From contig NC_030681.2 of NCBI RefSeq assembly GCF_000004195.4, forward strand, positions 22,150,482-22,214,481: 64,000 nucleotides of DNA. The letters run 5' to 3'. This document shows positions 24,020 to 37,410 of the stretch, piece by piece. The notes beneath the pieces are model-generated. The model saw only the letters and a list, made by a program, of their open reading frames with translations, was not told where the DNA came from and did no database searches. A program made the translations under genes and the position numbers. The DNA is from Xenopus tropicalis (Eukaryota > Chordata > Amphibia > Anura > Pipidae). The first letter of the stretch is position 1; each line of letters starts with the position of its first letter.

Positions 24020-24440
24020 CAAACACATTTTAATGATCATTTATGTGATTTCCGGGAAATATTAGCTTCAGAGCCATCCTATTTTAGCCTTGGACACTAG
24101 ATCAGGTGTTGATTCCAGACACAAGCAATTAGAGGACTGTAAAATAGCACAAGCAAAGCTCCGAAGGATCGTTCCACTGAGAGAGAGCGAGAGGGGAGAA
24201 AAAAAAAATAACAGCACCAAACAACGGCATTCTCCCCTGGCGCAAGAGCTCACAAGAATTATTACTTGTCAAGCAAAGCTACTTGCAGGAATGCACAGCA
24301 AACCTTGCAATTAAGTAGTTTAGCCGTGGCATTACTCATTGGACAGCAGAAGGTATTGCTGAAAAAAAGAGCAACTGATTTAAAATGTTTGCATCGAATC
24401 ATAAAAGAAAAGAAATTGAAGCAAAAACATGATGGGATTA
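24020..24440. promoter_or_regulatory. candidate conserved non-coding stretch (unproven)
   Basis: A repeat-free stretch with balanced composition and dense short motifs such as TTCCGGGAAATATTAG, CAAGCAATTAGAGG and TTCCACTGAGAGAG. This is only an inference from the contrast with the repeat-rich surroundings. Confidence 0.22.
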
Positions 24441-24921
24441 GTATGACGCAATAGGGATCATTTATTTTACTTCAGTTGATTTTTTTTTAAATTGGGGATG
24501 TAATTGCAGTCATTCTCTCCTATGTATTTATTAGGAGTCACCCCCTTTGGCTACCCGCGGTAACAGAACAGTCTTCCACTCCTGTAATTTACACTAGAAT
24601 GGTATTAACCCACCACCACCATTAAAAATGCCTAAAAAAGCAACCTAATATAAATCAGAAGCAGGAAGCATTGGGAAGAGATTGGGAAGAGCATGGGAGT
24701 ATGGCTGCTTGTGGGCATAACAGGGCTTGGTTGTGGGCTATTGGGCATGGATAAAATCCAAAACACTAGCTTGGCTTTTCTGCAGTTGACATTCAATTAT
24801 TATTATGTGTGTAAAAGCACTAGTTGCCAGTAAACTAGTTAGTCATATGGCATCTATTATCAGCAGTATTCTCTGGTTTCCAGTGTAGAAGCACTCATTA
24901 TATGGAGAAAGGGGGTGCCCT

Positions 24922-25066
24922 TAGATTCGGACTGGGATGCCCTGGCATTTCAAGTACACAGAGGCCCAAACAGCCCCCCACCAGCCCAATAAATAGTGAC
25001 TGCCTATGGCATCTTACAGCGGCCCCCAATTTTCCAGAATCCACAGATTGCCAGTCCCAGCCTGGG
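24922..25066. mobile_element. probable miniature element with GGACTGGGATGCC end
   Basis: The left end TTCGGACTGGGATGCC and the right end TGCCAGTCCCAGCC are roughly inverted. The left motif resembles the start of the 34691 element. No duplication was found. Confidence 0.4.
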
Positions 25067-25094
25067 TTCCCTAATTCCCTCCATTTAAGTCTAG

Positions 25095-25230
25095 TTACCA
25101 ACAGTAGTTGGTTAATTTTGGTAGTGTGGTTACCTATAGCAACCAATCAGATTTTTACTATCACTTTTGTAATTTGTTGTAGATCAAAAATGATTGGTTG
25201 CTATTGGTAACCATACTGCTGGAATTTAGG
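25095..25230. repeat. inverted repeat around a CAACCAATCA core
   Basis: GTGGTTACCTATAGCAACC on the left pairs with GGTTGCTATTGGTAACCAT on the right about 70 bp away. The core resembles that of the AATAAAAGGCACTAAG elements but the ends differ. Confidence 0.55.
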
Positions 25231-26105
25231 AGTTATTCTAATATATTCGTCCCATAGCATTTATCCACTCCTTGCCAAACATGTCTATTTTACTTGGTTG
25301 GCATGGGGGGTTAATAAGCTTCTTATTGGCTCACATTGTAGTTCAATATTCTAACTGAAAGACTAGGCACAACATTTTTCACACTAACTTCTGGGCTCCT
25401 ATTTTGTATATAATAACATTCAAAGAAGCCAGAAGGTGGGCACCATAGCAGATGCTATACCATCTTTAAGGCCTTGAGCTAAAAGTTGTACTTCCATATT
25501 AAGATTGTAATTGTAATATTATACAATTTACCATGGAATACTGTATATTTACAGTATAATTCGAGGCCTATAGTACCAGATATACATTGTATTGACCATT
25601 TTACTTCTTTGTTTACATATATTTGTATCTCTCTCCTTCTCTCCTCTCTCTCTCTCTCTCGTCTGTCTAATTACTGGCCTTCTGGCATTAAAGGGAATGT
25701 GGCATCAAAACTAATTTGTATGTGTATGTGGCTCAATAATGCTCCATTCTCGTTAATGCCAGAAGGTTAGTGTTGGATTTAAACACCAGCTCAGCAATAA
25801 GCAGCTATTATCTTCAAACCTGTTTTTGATGTAGCTCTTCTGTAACCGTCGTTTCAAAGAGCTGCATTGTGTTTTTTCCCTATGCAGAGATTATTAGCAC
25901 TGCTGCATATGATAATGCCAGCTACAAAGCCTGCCTGGGTGTTGCAAGAAACCCTAAATAACATAATAAGGCATCTTGTAGAGCCCAAACCATACCGTTT
26001 TCTATTGACAAAATGAGTTAAGGTCATTACAAAACCATTCTGCAAACAAGACATATGTAGGAACAGATTCTTGAAAATGTGAGTTCAGAGCTTAATACAT
26101 AAAAA
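25231..26105. other. intronic DNA, CT microsatellite only
   Basis: CTTCTGGCATTAAAGG near 25678 and GTTAATGCCAGAAGG near 25753 form a loose inverted pair enclosing about 60 bp. Nothing else was recognised. Confidence 0.5.
25628..25660. repeat. CT-rich microsatellite
   Basis: An interrupted CTCT tract with about eight pure CT repeats at its 3' side. Confidence 0.85.
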
Positions 26106-26794
26106 TGTGCCCACGTTCTAAGCTCTTCTACTTATTAGAAGCGTATTTATTAATGGGTGAAAATTAGACTACTACTACTACTCCTTTTCTTCATTCTCTA
26201 TATGGTTAACCTGCTCCCCAGAGCTGAGGGTCCAGGGCTGGATCACCTCTATTACTGTGGTGAGTTTTCTACAGAGGCCCGTGTATTAATGTCCCAATCT
26301 GTACATTTTCTCCTTGTGAAAATTAAAGTTCACCAGTTGATAAATGCGCATCTAAAAATCCCATAGGAATGAATAGAACGTGGGTGAGTTCTGGGGGCAG
26401 ATAAATCAAGATGTGAAATTAGATTTCACCATAGTACAATTCTGCCACTTTCTGTTTCTTCCTATGGGATTTTTAGAGGTGTATTTATCAAATGGTGAGC
26501 TCTAACTTTCTCCTATTGATAAATATGCTCTAAAAAATCCCACAGGAAACAACAAAGAGCGACAGAATTTCACTGTGTTTAGCTTTAATTTCACACATAA
26601 ATTTGCCAGAAGGTAAGTGTTGTGTTTAGATTGGGACAAAACTCACAGCAGTAATAGAGGTGATCCAGCCCTGGACCCTCAGCTCTGGGGAGCAGATAAA
26701 CCATATAGAGAATGAAGAAAAGGAGTCGTAGTCTAATTTTCACCCATTAATAAATACGCTTCTAATAAGTAGAAGAGCTTAGAACGTGGGCACG
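26106..26794. mobile_element. 689-bp foldback element
   Basis: The left arm (26107-26275) and right arm (26637-26794) are nearly perfect reverse complements. Landmarks are GTGCCCACGTTCTAAGC, CAGAGCTGAGGGTCCAGG and GGATCACCTCTATTACTG. A second inner pair (about 26330-26366 with 26461-26505, around TAAAAATCCCATAGG) lies closer to the centre. A triplet repeat (CTA) is longer in the left arm. Confidence 0.88.
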
Positions 26795-27792
26795 TTTTTA
26801 TGTATTAAGCTCTAAATTTTTTAATACATAAATTTGCCTTTTTATGTATTAAGTTCTAAATTCCCATTTTGATAAATTTGCCCTTTATTGTTGCTCTTGG
26901 TTAAGAATTCTCTGGATTTTATAGCAAAGATTCTTTTTCTTTTTACTTTGTTTTTAAAATAAGTTAAATATAAAATGACAAAATCCATAAAACCTAGTAT
27001 ACTTTTGTCATCTTCTTTTTTTTTTTTTTTTTTATATGAGGCAGTGGTTAGCCATATACGTGGTACTATAGAGCTTCTAGCCATCAATTACTGTGACAGC
27101 CTAAGAAAAGCAACACACAAAGGCGCTGTCTCGAGTCTAACAGCGAAAATGGTCTTCGTGTTGTAGATTGGAACTTAATGCATCACCTACAGTACCATTA
27201 TCAAATCATCTCTGTACAGATAATGCAACATAAACACGGAGCGTTCCGGGCGCCTATGTTCCCTGAGTTATTTTTCCCTTTTAACAAAGCAATCACTGCA
27301 TGCTTTGGAACGTGGGAGTTTCTCGATGCAATACCCCCTAAGGCATAAAACGTCTGTTATTTAAATGACCATTAGGAATTTAGGTATCTATGATTACAAA
27401 TCACTTAATCATACATCTGCTCCAATTTTTATCCGGTCTTAGTTCTACACCTAACAAATGCAATGCGGGCGGTGGTAATTAATATAAGAAAAAAAAAAAT
27501 CTGCCGCTTTCCTGCTGTCTCATTACAGATACAAATTGGAATAGATTAGCGATATTGTAAAACTAAATTGCACATAGGGTCAGATACTGTAGGGGTACTG
27601 TAATGCCACACTGCATGGTTTTCCAGCAGCAATTAATCATAGGAAAAAGTTACATGAGTGTGATGTCCTCTTCCGACTAATTGCACCTTCTCATTGCTGT
27701 AGGAACAAGAGAATGTTCTTACTTGGGGACGACGAGACATACAGGTTGATTCGTTGCCTTTCCTCTACGCTGTAATGTTCACAGCTTGTGGG
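26795..27792. other. intronic DNA, nothing recognised
   Basis: Contains a T run near 27017-27033. The 27160-27560 part looks unique and CpG-containing. Confidence 0.5.
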
Positions 27793-27980
27793 GAAATTGG
27801 AAAGAACCGGCACACAGGACTGATTGCAAGTGGGGTGACCCCTGCATGTTTATTCAATCATGTAACGTTCCAGCGAAACACCCCTTTATCAGCATGTCCC
27901 CAAAATGTTACACAATTGAATAAACACCCAGGGGTCACCCCACTTTCAATCACGCCTGGTTGCTGGTTCTTTCCAATTTT
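27793..27980. mobile_element. 188-bp foldback element
   Basis: Arms of about 72 bp pair: AAATTGGAAAGAACC with GGTTCTTTCCAATTT, and GTGGGGTGACCCCTG with CAGGGGTCACCCCAC. A 45-bp centre separates them. No coding capacity. Confidence 0.82.
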
Positions 27981-28733
27981 CTTGCTGAGAAAGGTGTCGA
28001 TCCCTCATACCATGTACCAGACTGTCACTACCTAAGGGGCCAGGGAGTGCTGGTGGGTATATCTTTACATAGCTGGTAGGGGCCACTAAAGGTAACACTG
28101 TGTGTATCGACAAGGTACTGACAAGTCATTTGGTCATCCTGTCTGAGCTGTTATGCATCTACGTAGAAAGGCAACAGTCCCACTGGATTAGTCAGTCTAG
28201 ACTGAAAATTAGAAAATAGATTCCCTCCACTTATATCAACATATTAAATTAGGCATTCTATCTCTATCATGCCCAATTAGGATGAAATATGTCCCTTATT
28301 TTGTACATTCAATCTCCATCATGCTCAGTTAGGCTGAAATATGTCCCTTATACTGTGCATCCAGATTCCAACCACTTCTTGGTTAGTTTCACCTCCTTGC
28401 AGTTCATGATTAAAGACTGTCATGTCTAAATTGGAACCATTGAGGGACACACTAAAGGACATTCATGCATTTAGTGGGAAAGTGCTACTTAATACTCTCC
28501 CCTAAACAAAACAGGGCTTAGGGTCCATTCTGGCTGCTAATTTCCTTGTTAATGCTCCCAAAACATTGGCCTATATACTGAAGCTACAACATGGACCTGA
28601 CCACTGCAATTTATTTTTCTTTTTCTTTTCACCTGTCTGAATTATACGATCACACCCTCACAACAACACTCACCTGACTATTAACTTTCCTTAGTACTGC
28701 ACAGAAGATTTTTGACCATGGCATATAATAATG
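27981..28733. other. intronic DNA, short internal duplication
   Basis: ATGAAATATGTCCCTTAT-type sequence near 28281 recurs about 55 bp later as CTGAAATATGTCCCTTAT, a small two-copy tandem repeat. No gene was seen. Confidence 0.55.
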
Positions 28734-28737
28734 TTAA

Positions 28738-28994
28738 GTTGGCCGCACGAAACATCGTCAGATCCGCCACACACCATTCAGGGCTGAATCGTCAGGTAAG
28801 GAGGTAGAAACAATAGGATTTCTACCTCCTTCTGCCGATTCAGCACTGAAAATTTTTAAACTGGTCCGATCGGCGAGTCGGCCGATATCAGCAGCTTTCT
28901 GCGATATTGGTCGACTCGCCGACATACCATACACGCACCGAATATCGTACGAAACGAGGTTTCGTACGATATTATCGGTGCGTGTATGGCCACC
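28738..28994. mobile_element. TTAA-flanked miniature element, GGTGGCCATACACG family
   Basis: TTAA lies on each side (28734-28737 and 28995-28998). The right end GTGTATGGCCACC pairs with a left end GTTGGCCGCACGA. The middle contains several CGATATTGG/CCGATATC inverted segments. TTAA targets point to piggyBac or Kolobok/T2; I cannot choose between them. Confidence 0.75.
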
Positions 28995-28998
28995 TTAA

Positions 28999-31907
28999 GA
29001 CATGGTCAGTATAGATGAGGGAACTCCAACCTACAGATCTCCAGTTTTTGTTGATCTGCAAGATCAGCCAAAAACCCTAAGGATTCTGGCAGTTGTTGTT
29101 TCAACAAAATTACAGTCTTCCGACACTGCCAGGGGCCCATTCTTCTCTAACTGTTGCACTCGGTAAGAGGAACTATAAGGAACTACAGGTATAAAGCATA
29201 AAATACCCTTAATATACCTATTACCACTTTAGAGCACATGGGGTTAAAACAAGGAACAGCCTAAAAAGATATGCACAAGCCTAAACAAATTAAATACAGA
29301 ATCTTTAACATAATTGAACAATTTAAGAAGAACTTTTTTGTGATGGCAGCATGACCTTGCTAGAGTAACTACTGATGGTAGAATCAATTAGGAGAGGCCT
29401 AATGTAGTGTGAAAGAAGGGAGGTTGGTGCAGAGCTTGACAGCAAGACTAGTGGTAGAGAGCCCGAAATGACTTTGAAAGAATGAAAGGTGAAGAGTAAT
29501 GACCAAGCATCTCATTCTGATGGCGCGCTGGCCAACCTTCTCTGGATATTAAGGAGTTCACAAGTTCAGCGAGTGCTGCCAAGTTCTCCTCTGGATAATG
29601 GAGTTCAAGGGACAATGTTTCTTAAAAGTTGATTAGATTTGAATGGGCACAGTGGTAGCATTATTCGACCAAAAGTTTCCAACTGTAAAAATAAAATGTA
29701 AAGGGATATATAGAGACATATAGAGGTTGCTATAACAGGGTGCCATCCTGTTGAAGATGGTAACTGCCACTGCTGAAGTAAGCAATATGGAAGTTCTACA
29801 CCAATGCCAAATCCCAGCATGTCCCAGCCCACTGACAATTTATTAGGCTGCCAGTCTTGAATAACCTTCACAGACATACCCTGCCACTAACTCATGGTGC
29901 TACACAATTCAAATCAAAAGATATAGTGAAAATGTGTTATTGCTTCACCCAGGTTTATCCAACCAGCCCACTCTGGCAGCTTTCAAAGGGGGTCACTAAC
30001 CCCAGCAGCCAAAAACTGTTGCTCTGTGAGACTACATTTTTATTGTTATTGCTACATTGTATTACTTCTTTTACTATTCAGCCCCTCTCCTACTCATATT
30101 CCGGTTTCCCATTCAAACCAACGGCAATTTGACCCCTATCAACCAGATGCCTGCTGAAATCCTAAACTGGAGAGCTGCTGAACTAAAAGCTAAATAATTG
30201 TAAAAAATCACTGAAAATAAAAAGTGGAGACCAATGGTAACTTGTCTCAGAATACCAAGATCTACATCAAACTACAGGTTAATTTCAAGGTGAACAACCC
30301 ATTAGCACCACATGACAACATGAAATGACCCCTCCTACTGACTTTGAAATGACCGCATAAGGAGCATGGCTCAGTGAACTGAGGAGTAATCCTGGGTTAA
30401 CTGAAAATATACCTACCCCAATAAGGATCCTTCCCTTAACCCCCAGCTACAGACCCCAAATTCATACCAAAATGCATCTCACAGTTGTCCTATTCACAGC
30501 TAAACTCTGCATGCAGAGAACGAACAAACTACCCACGTGTCCTCTGCTGCCCGTTTGAAAGGCATATTAACACAAAGAAGTAGCACGGATCTTGTTTCCC
30601 TAAAGAACTTGATCAACCAAGCTGCCTCCTTTATGTTAATTGTTTTCCAATTGATTCAGCATTATTTCTATCATCTCAACTGAAATCTGAACCTTTCGTA
30701 GAGGCTGATGACATCCTCCTCAGCACACGTTATTAATAAATCAACAACATTTATGGCAGAATTGTATATAGGGAATGGCAAATACAAACAATGCCATATA
30801 TAAACCAGACCAGTAAAGTGAGATGTCATAGAAACACTAGATTTTCACCCAGGAATACCAGTCATTCTATGTACGGCTAATGATAAGGTCAGTTCTTTAG
30901 CAGCGACTGGCTTGCAGGGTATTGCCAAGCTCAAACAATACCATAAAAGCTGATATTGTTCATTACTGTAACATAAAATGTGTTAAAAAAGAAAGAGTAA
31001 ATGGTTTAAGATATAAAAATGCCACATGCAATTTTATTCACACATAATAACTATTTATAGTCAGTAATTCATAATCCTGTGGATTTCTTGTTAACAGAGC
31101 ATTGTTCCAATATTCTGCATGCCTTCTCGGTCCTGAATACAGATTGTAATATTGCTCAGCTATGGAAATTCGTTTGAGTTGAAAGCATACCCAAGCAGTA
31201 AATCAGGCAGAAAGTCTGCTTTATTCTATGACTTTACACTATAATTAAGGCCAGTGCCAGCTTTTCTTTTCTTGACCCCCCTCACCCCTAGAAAGAAAGA
31301 TATACAAGACTTAGCAATAAGCTGGACAAAGAATGTTCTTTTAAATTGCTAGATATAAAGGTTCACTTATGTCTCCAGATGCAGTGAGCACAGTGCAATT
31401 TCAAGCATGGTCACCATGTTTTTTTTCCCACAACGCAGATTTTTTTTTCCAGAACACAAGCATCATTGTGCCTGGCATTATTTCTGGTTCACAACTTGCT
31501 TGTGTTAGGTCTGTGCCCAGTTTTTTAGGCGCAAGTGAAGTGAACCCTGGACTACCGCCTGGTCAGATGGTAGACGTAGATCCAGGGTTCCCCTGCGTTA
31601 ATAGGTGCTGAAGAGCTCAATTTGGAAGAAAGGCAAGAAGGATTAAGCGGCACCAAATGCAACTATATGGAAGGAAAAAGAGTGCATTTTGACGCAAGTA
31701 CCTTTTGTTGTAAGTTTTAAGCGCACCTGACCAGGGAAAAACATAAGTTGCCTACTGCACTTGCAGATGTAATGGATCTCTATAATCTTAGTCATCCTCA
31801 AGTAGTGACTGTTCCTTTATAGTTTTTTTTCTGTACCCGAAAATGAATTCAGGCAAAGGCCTGTTCAGGACATTGGTCTTACAGTTAATTGTAGCTTTTG
31901 TGAATAT
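28999..31907. other. intronic DNA, nothing recognised
   Basis: Nearly 3 kb with no recognised family, one of the longer repeat-poor stretches. Open frames are below 100 codons and lack domains. Confidence 0.5.
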
Positions 31908-32087
31908 GTCTAGTATAGATAAATCTAAAGCAACTGGACTTGCTAAGTAATCATTGAAGACGTTTCACTACTCATCCAAGCAGCTTCTTCAGTTCAGTTG
32001 AACTGAAGAAGCTGCTAGGATGAGTAGTAAAACGTCTTCAATGATTACTTAACAGGTCCAGTTGCTTTAGATTTATTTATACTAGAT
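31908..32087. mobile_element. 180-bp near-perfect foldback element
   Basis: The whole stretch folds on itself around CAGTTCAGTTGAACTG near 31998. Outer landmarks are AAAGCAACTGGAC and GTCCAGTTGCTTT. GAAGACGTTT and AAACGTCTTC, and CAGCTTCTTC and GAAGAAGCTG, also pair. The loop is about 2 bp and mismatches are few. Confidence 0.88.
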
Positions 32088-32518
32088 ATACCATGACCTG
32101 GATGAAGGAAAATCTTCTTAGTCATTTTGTGAATATGCTTTTAAAAAACATTAATGATGACCCTCAAGCTTAACTAACTTTACTTTTTCCACCCATGCTA
32201 TTGAACAGATTAAGTTTCCCAGAGAGCCCTTCTTTTATAGAAACTTCTGCAGTACAGCTGAAGAATCAGACAACCTCCAAGAATTTAATCACATAAATCT
32301 AATACAGACACTAACAATGTCAACTGGCTATTGCTTAGGAATATGGAAGTCAGCATTAGCAAGCATCTGTCAAAGACAACATATATTCCATTCGTATGAA
32401 TGGAAAGTGGCAGCTAGTGGAGGTGACCATTTGTCATTCTCCTTGGTTATGTACAGTCTTTGTCTAAAAAAATGTCCTTGCAAATGTTGCACCTTTTATC
32501 TATCTATCTATCTATCTA

Positions 32519-32549
<31 letters not shown>

Positions 32550-34682
32550 GTTGCATTACCCCCATAATTCTACATGCCTTGCTGAGACTACACCTTACAA
32601 CTCAATGCTTTAATTGCCCGATGCACACTGAGGTAGAAAACATTTACAGATGCCCATTGATCAGTCTTAGCTTTCATGAATTTCTCCAGCATGTTCTATT
32701 ATTCAAGGCAATTAATGCACCGTATAATAGGTTAAGCTCCAGCCAAGTGTAACATCTAAATGTATGCAATATTTATACAACTAATTTCCCTGATGCAAGT
32801 ATGGTGTTGTTTTCTCTTCACCTTGACAAAGGGAAAATAAAGGTTATACTTAGTTTGTATTTTTTTTATTATTATTTATTTTTCCAGGCAGTATGACAAT
32901 CTATGCATTTCTATAAGGTGCCCTTACAAATCTTTTTACCTTCTCAGTTACTTATATTCCCTTTTTTTGCATCCCGAGCAAAGAACAAATGCTCTGCTTC
33001 ACTAATTATCATTGGCACTACCCATATGGGCAAGACAAGAGATAATAATGTGTTCTGTGTAGTGCAATGGTCAAGGTTCCAGCTAGGATTATATGGGTGA
33101 ATTGCTGCAAAATCTTTCGTTTTTTTCTATTAAGAATAACATTTATCTAGAGGAAAGCAGCAACGTGGCAAGTTTCAATGTTGACCAACATTTTTTTGAG
33201 GATCCAAACCTACAATCTCAATACCATACATTATAGGGAATTGCTGTTTCAATTCAGTGCAGCCTGTGTTAGGCTTTACTAGATTCAAAATAGTTATAAG
33301 AGGGAGGCAATATGTAGAAGTCAATAATAAATATCACTTTTACACCTTTTTTACACCTAGAAGACATTTGTGGAAATTAGTATAGTCGTGGTTTAAAAAA
33401 CTATTTGAAAATCGGAAGTCCCCCCTTAATATATCTACCAATAATTACTCAGTAATTGGCCTTTGCACTGCTTCATGAACACATAAAAATTGAAATGCTT
33501 ATTGTTTTTCTTTTTGTGGCTTAAAGCCTCAAACTGTCTTCACTCTACAAAAACACCTGACCTTCAGTGTTGTGAATGTCATTCAGTACTTCTGGTGGCT
33601 TATATACACAGGCATAGTCAAGTGCATATAGCAACAACTTTAAAGAGCTAGAGGAATACTTAGGTGAGCTAATGATAAAGTACTTACAGGTGCAGCAGAC
33701 TGGCACAGAACCAAACTACCCCAGCAATGTCAAGCTCATATCATTGATGTTCCAGCTTTAAAGTCATTCTAACATGCTGAGATTTATCTGCTGTTGCGTT
33801 TGTATATAACTTTCTGCCAAATGCACCGGTATTTTAGAAAAATGCAGATAGTCTGCCCATAATTAGATTATATAGCCTGGATAGCCATGATAGCATTTAT
33901 ATAGTATGACTATAAAGTGTCCAGTTTGTTTTCAGTACAAAACAACCCATTTTAACCAGGTGATTCTGTTTGTACATGTCCTGCCTGTCCTTGATTATAG
34001 TCACACAGCACTTGTCTCTGCCCAGGGGGGATAAAGCCACGAATAGGTACAAGAAATTGTACTGTTCCATCAATGTCCTGGTGATTTGAAATTTTCCTTT
34101 CTTGCAGCAAATTAGATAAACAACAATTATAAACATGGACTCGCTGATAATATTCTGGTATTGACATTGAGCGCAGTAATGAAATGGGCTCCTAATTCCA
34201 TTTACATAGAATGGCAAAAATGAAGATGCAACACAATCTGACAACCATGTAACACATTATGTTTTCTTCATTCAGGTGTATTGTTGTTACTTTAAACAAT
34301 GGGAAAACAAAGTGGGTTCCTACAATATTCTCAATATTAGGCAGTAGTCTTCCCTCACTCAATGAACTACCCAGCATACCTCAACAGCATTTTTAAAAAT
34401 GACTTAAACCTTTTATTAACCCATACATGTGGCTAAAACGCGACACTATATAAATTAAAGATACTAATAACAATGACCAAATAATAAACAGTGTCTACAA
34501 CTCTCAGTGGATCACTGGCTCCCATTATTTCCACTACTAATCTTATTCTTTTCAGGTAGCACCAATTTCTGCCACACTATACAAAGATTATAAATCATTT
34601 CTTGCTCCAGTGGAGCTTACAATCTAAGGTCCATATTACATTCCCACACTGAAGGGCCAATTTAATCAGAAGCCAATTAACC
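32088..34682. other. intronic DNA, one microsatellite
   Basis: Only the TCTA/TCTG tract at 32498 is recognised. The longest frame (115 codons, minus strand, near 33897-34244) shows no family signature. Confidence 0.5.
32498..32550. repeat. compound TCTA/TCTG microsatellite
   Basis: About six TCTA repeats, five TCTG repeats, then two TCTA repeats. Confidence 0.95.
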
Positions 34683-34690
34683 TTCCTATA

Positions 34691-34974
34691 CAGTGTTGGA
34701 CTGAGATGCCAGGGGCCCACCAGAAAACCTTGGACCATGGGCCCACTCTCTAAGCTAGTATTCCTTCTTTCCTAATTTAATCTCTTTATTATCCTAGACT
34801 CTTTGTTCCTCTTTGCTCTCAAACAGAAATAGGGTATGACTATAAAATAGGCCACCGGGAGTTTTCCTGGTATGCCAGTGGATCGGTCCACAAATAGTTT
34901 GAAGCAAGAGGGCTCATTGACATCCGGGCCCACCAGGAATTTTCCTGGTATACTAGTGGGCCAGTCCAACACTA
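34691..34974. mobile_element. hAT-type miniature element, CAGTGTTGGACTG family, unexpanded copy
   Basis: The ends CAGTGTTGGACTGAG and CAGTCCAACACTA are flanked by perfect duplications TTCCTATA at 34683-34690 and 34975-34982. The 3' half holds about one and a half copies of the module GGGAGTTTTCCTGGTAT. This module is repeated seven times in the related copy at 19161-19876. Confidence 0.88.
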
Positions 34975-35261
34975 TTCCTATATGTTTTTGGAGCAAGTCT
35001 GGACAGGCACAGGGAGAACATACAAACTCCTCGCAGAGTGCCCATGCTGGAACTGAACTCAGGTTGCCAGTACTGTAAAGCAGAGATGCTACTGACTAAG
35101 GCACCATGCTCTACATATAATTTAGCACTGGTTGTTATGGATAATATAGGAAAGGCAAATTTTGCCAGTGTGTCCCTACTAAAAAATACATTGTAAAAGC
35201 TTTCTATCTCTTGAGTTAGAGATCAATCTCTCTGTCTATCTAGACTCATTGTATAATTATT

Positions 35262-35411
35262 ACATAATAAAAGACACCACATTTGTCCAGAAGCAGAAAT
35301 CCATAGCAACCAATCAGCAGGTAGCATTTACTGTTTACTGGGTAAAAACAAGCATCTTATTGGTTGCTATGGGTTACTGCTCCTGGGCAAACTTAGTGCC
35401 TTTTATTATAT
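35262..35411 (+). mobile_element. miniature element, AATAAAAGGCACTAAG family
   Basis: Inverted ends ATAATAAAAGACACC and GTGCCTTTTATTAT enclose CATAGCAACCAATCAGCAGG and ATTGGTTGCTATGGG. The element is about 150 bp with no coding capacity. Confidence 0.72.
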
Positions 35412-37410
35412 GCACTATGATCTCTTCTATCTAAACAGTGCTGTATGTTCTCTGAAATGGAATGATAAACACACGCTGTTGATAAAAGGGTTAAGAACTA
35501 TTTTTCGTTTACTTTTTGATTTCTTCTTTCATTTTCTTTCCAAATATTCCTATACATCTGCTTCAGTTAATATAGCCATGTGCGATACCGTAAATTAAGA
35601 TCATAACGTTAGTTTAATCTATACTGCAATAGGAATGCTTTACTACTTGTGCCTTTGCCAAACCCGGCCTCTACGATCCTTTTATATTCATAAACATCTA
35701 TTACTTTCTGCCATTTCTCAAATAACCCATATGCTACACACAAATTATATGAAATCAGCAGGCTGCGATACATTTCTGAAAATAACAATTTTGTCCACTT
35801 TGAACCATCTTACTGAATCCATATTCCTAAAAAGGCTGAGCTTGCATTCCAAGCAGATAAAACCTCCGGTCAAGTAAAATATGGGTTTAAGAAATGGGAA
35901 ATAAAATAAATCCGCAAAAATAATCTATAGCAATTTGCGGTATGCTGGCAAATTTCATTTTATTTTCATAGTGAAGGAAAAACATTCTAGATATCAGAAA
36001 GTTCTGTTTAAATATGAAACCATACTCTTGGTAATGGAAATATGGGATATGCATAAAAAGCATGTAAAATCATAGCGTAGCAAGCCACCACCAAGAACTA
36101 TAATTAAGGGCAGCTAGCCCATGAAAAATGGCTGCAAGGCAAAAAAAATGGGAATTGGTATAGTCTTAAATTCAAGTGTCTTTTATTCTGCTAACAAAAA
36201 TTTGAGGCTAAATGAATGTGAAGATAAAGAAAAGAAAATTATCAGTAGAATAGGAACTTTCAAAAGGTAGCCCTGCATATGGAGAGGAAGCTGGAGACGG
36301 GGATAGGGAGGTAGGCGGGGCAAAAGAAGGAGCAGAGGCTGAAGTGGGAGCAGCATCCTATCCAGACACCTACCTATGTTTTTGGGTAGGTAATTAAGTA
36401 TTAGGGTCAAGTGGGGTGTGTGCCTACCATTTGTCACAGCTGACAGTGCCTTGGGGAACCTATGGCCAGTGATTGTTATGGTTAGGAAGCCAACTGGTAC
36501 TGGTGCAGGCTCTTTGCCGGCAAGGGTCCCACAAGGGTGGGGACAAGTGGTTGCCTGGTTTCACTTGCCCATCTGACCCCTAGGGGTTGGGCGGCTGGCA
36601 TGCCAGGTAGCCCATCAAGGTGGATGGTGGTTATTACTGGCAAGCAATTCTTGAGAGGAATGTTTTTATGTTTGTATGTCAATTTTTTCATTGTTGTTAA
36701 AAGCTGTGACCCAATCCCAAAACTGGATGTCATAATTATGTCACAGGGGAGGTGAAAACAAAAGGGGGTTACTGTTTTTATGTATAAAAAACTACAAGGT
36801 TTACTTAAAATGATGTAAAATATGGTTTACAGGGATTAATAAAAATACATGTATAAGATGAACAATCACTGTATAAAATGTGCTTTTCTATGATGATATT
36901 ACCTAAATAAAGCCTTAAATAGACAAAAAAAAAGAAAACAAAAGGGGGTGGTACAAGGTGAGTGGAGGTAAGAACACAGGGTACTCCCTCCCGTAATCCT
37001 TGATGCTGCCCTTGTCATTGCACTTTATTTTCCTTCAGTTGTTTATGAAAAATTAAAGTTATCCGGCCACAGGATCCATATTTAACTATAAATATTTGTT
37101 TATTCATATAAGTGGGAGCTGTCATCCTATCCCTTGGCAGCAAAACCTGTTTAATTTTGTCCATTAACATCAGTGGCCAAATTACTACAAAGATTTTAAA
37201 ATGCTTGCTGTGCCTTTATTGGGCCTCACTGATTACTTCTGAATACAGAACAAGTTCACTTGTTCTATGGAGCAGGAAAACACTTAGACATTTGAAAAAA
37301 ATGTTCATTATTATACTCTTATATGCTTTGAAAAGGCAAGGGATATTTGAGGCTTATCTATTTTAATAGATAATGAATTCTAAATGGCAGCTGAGCCCAT
37401 CGAAGTTCCC

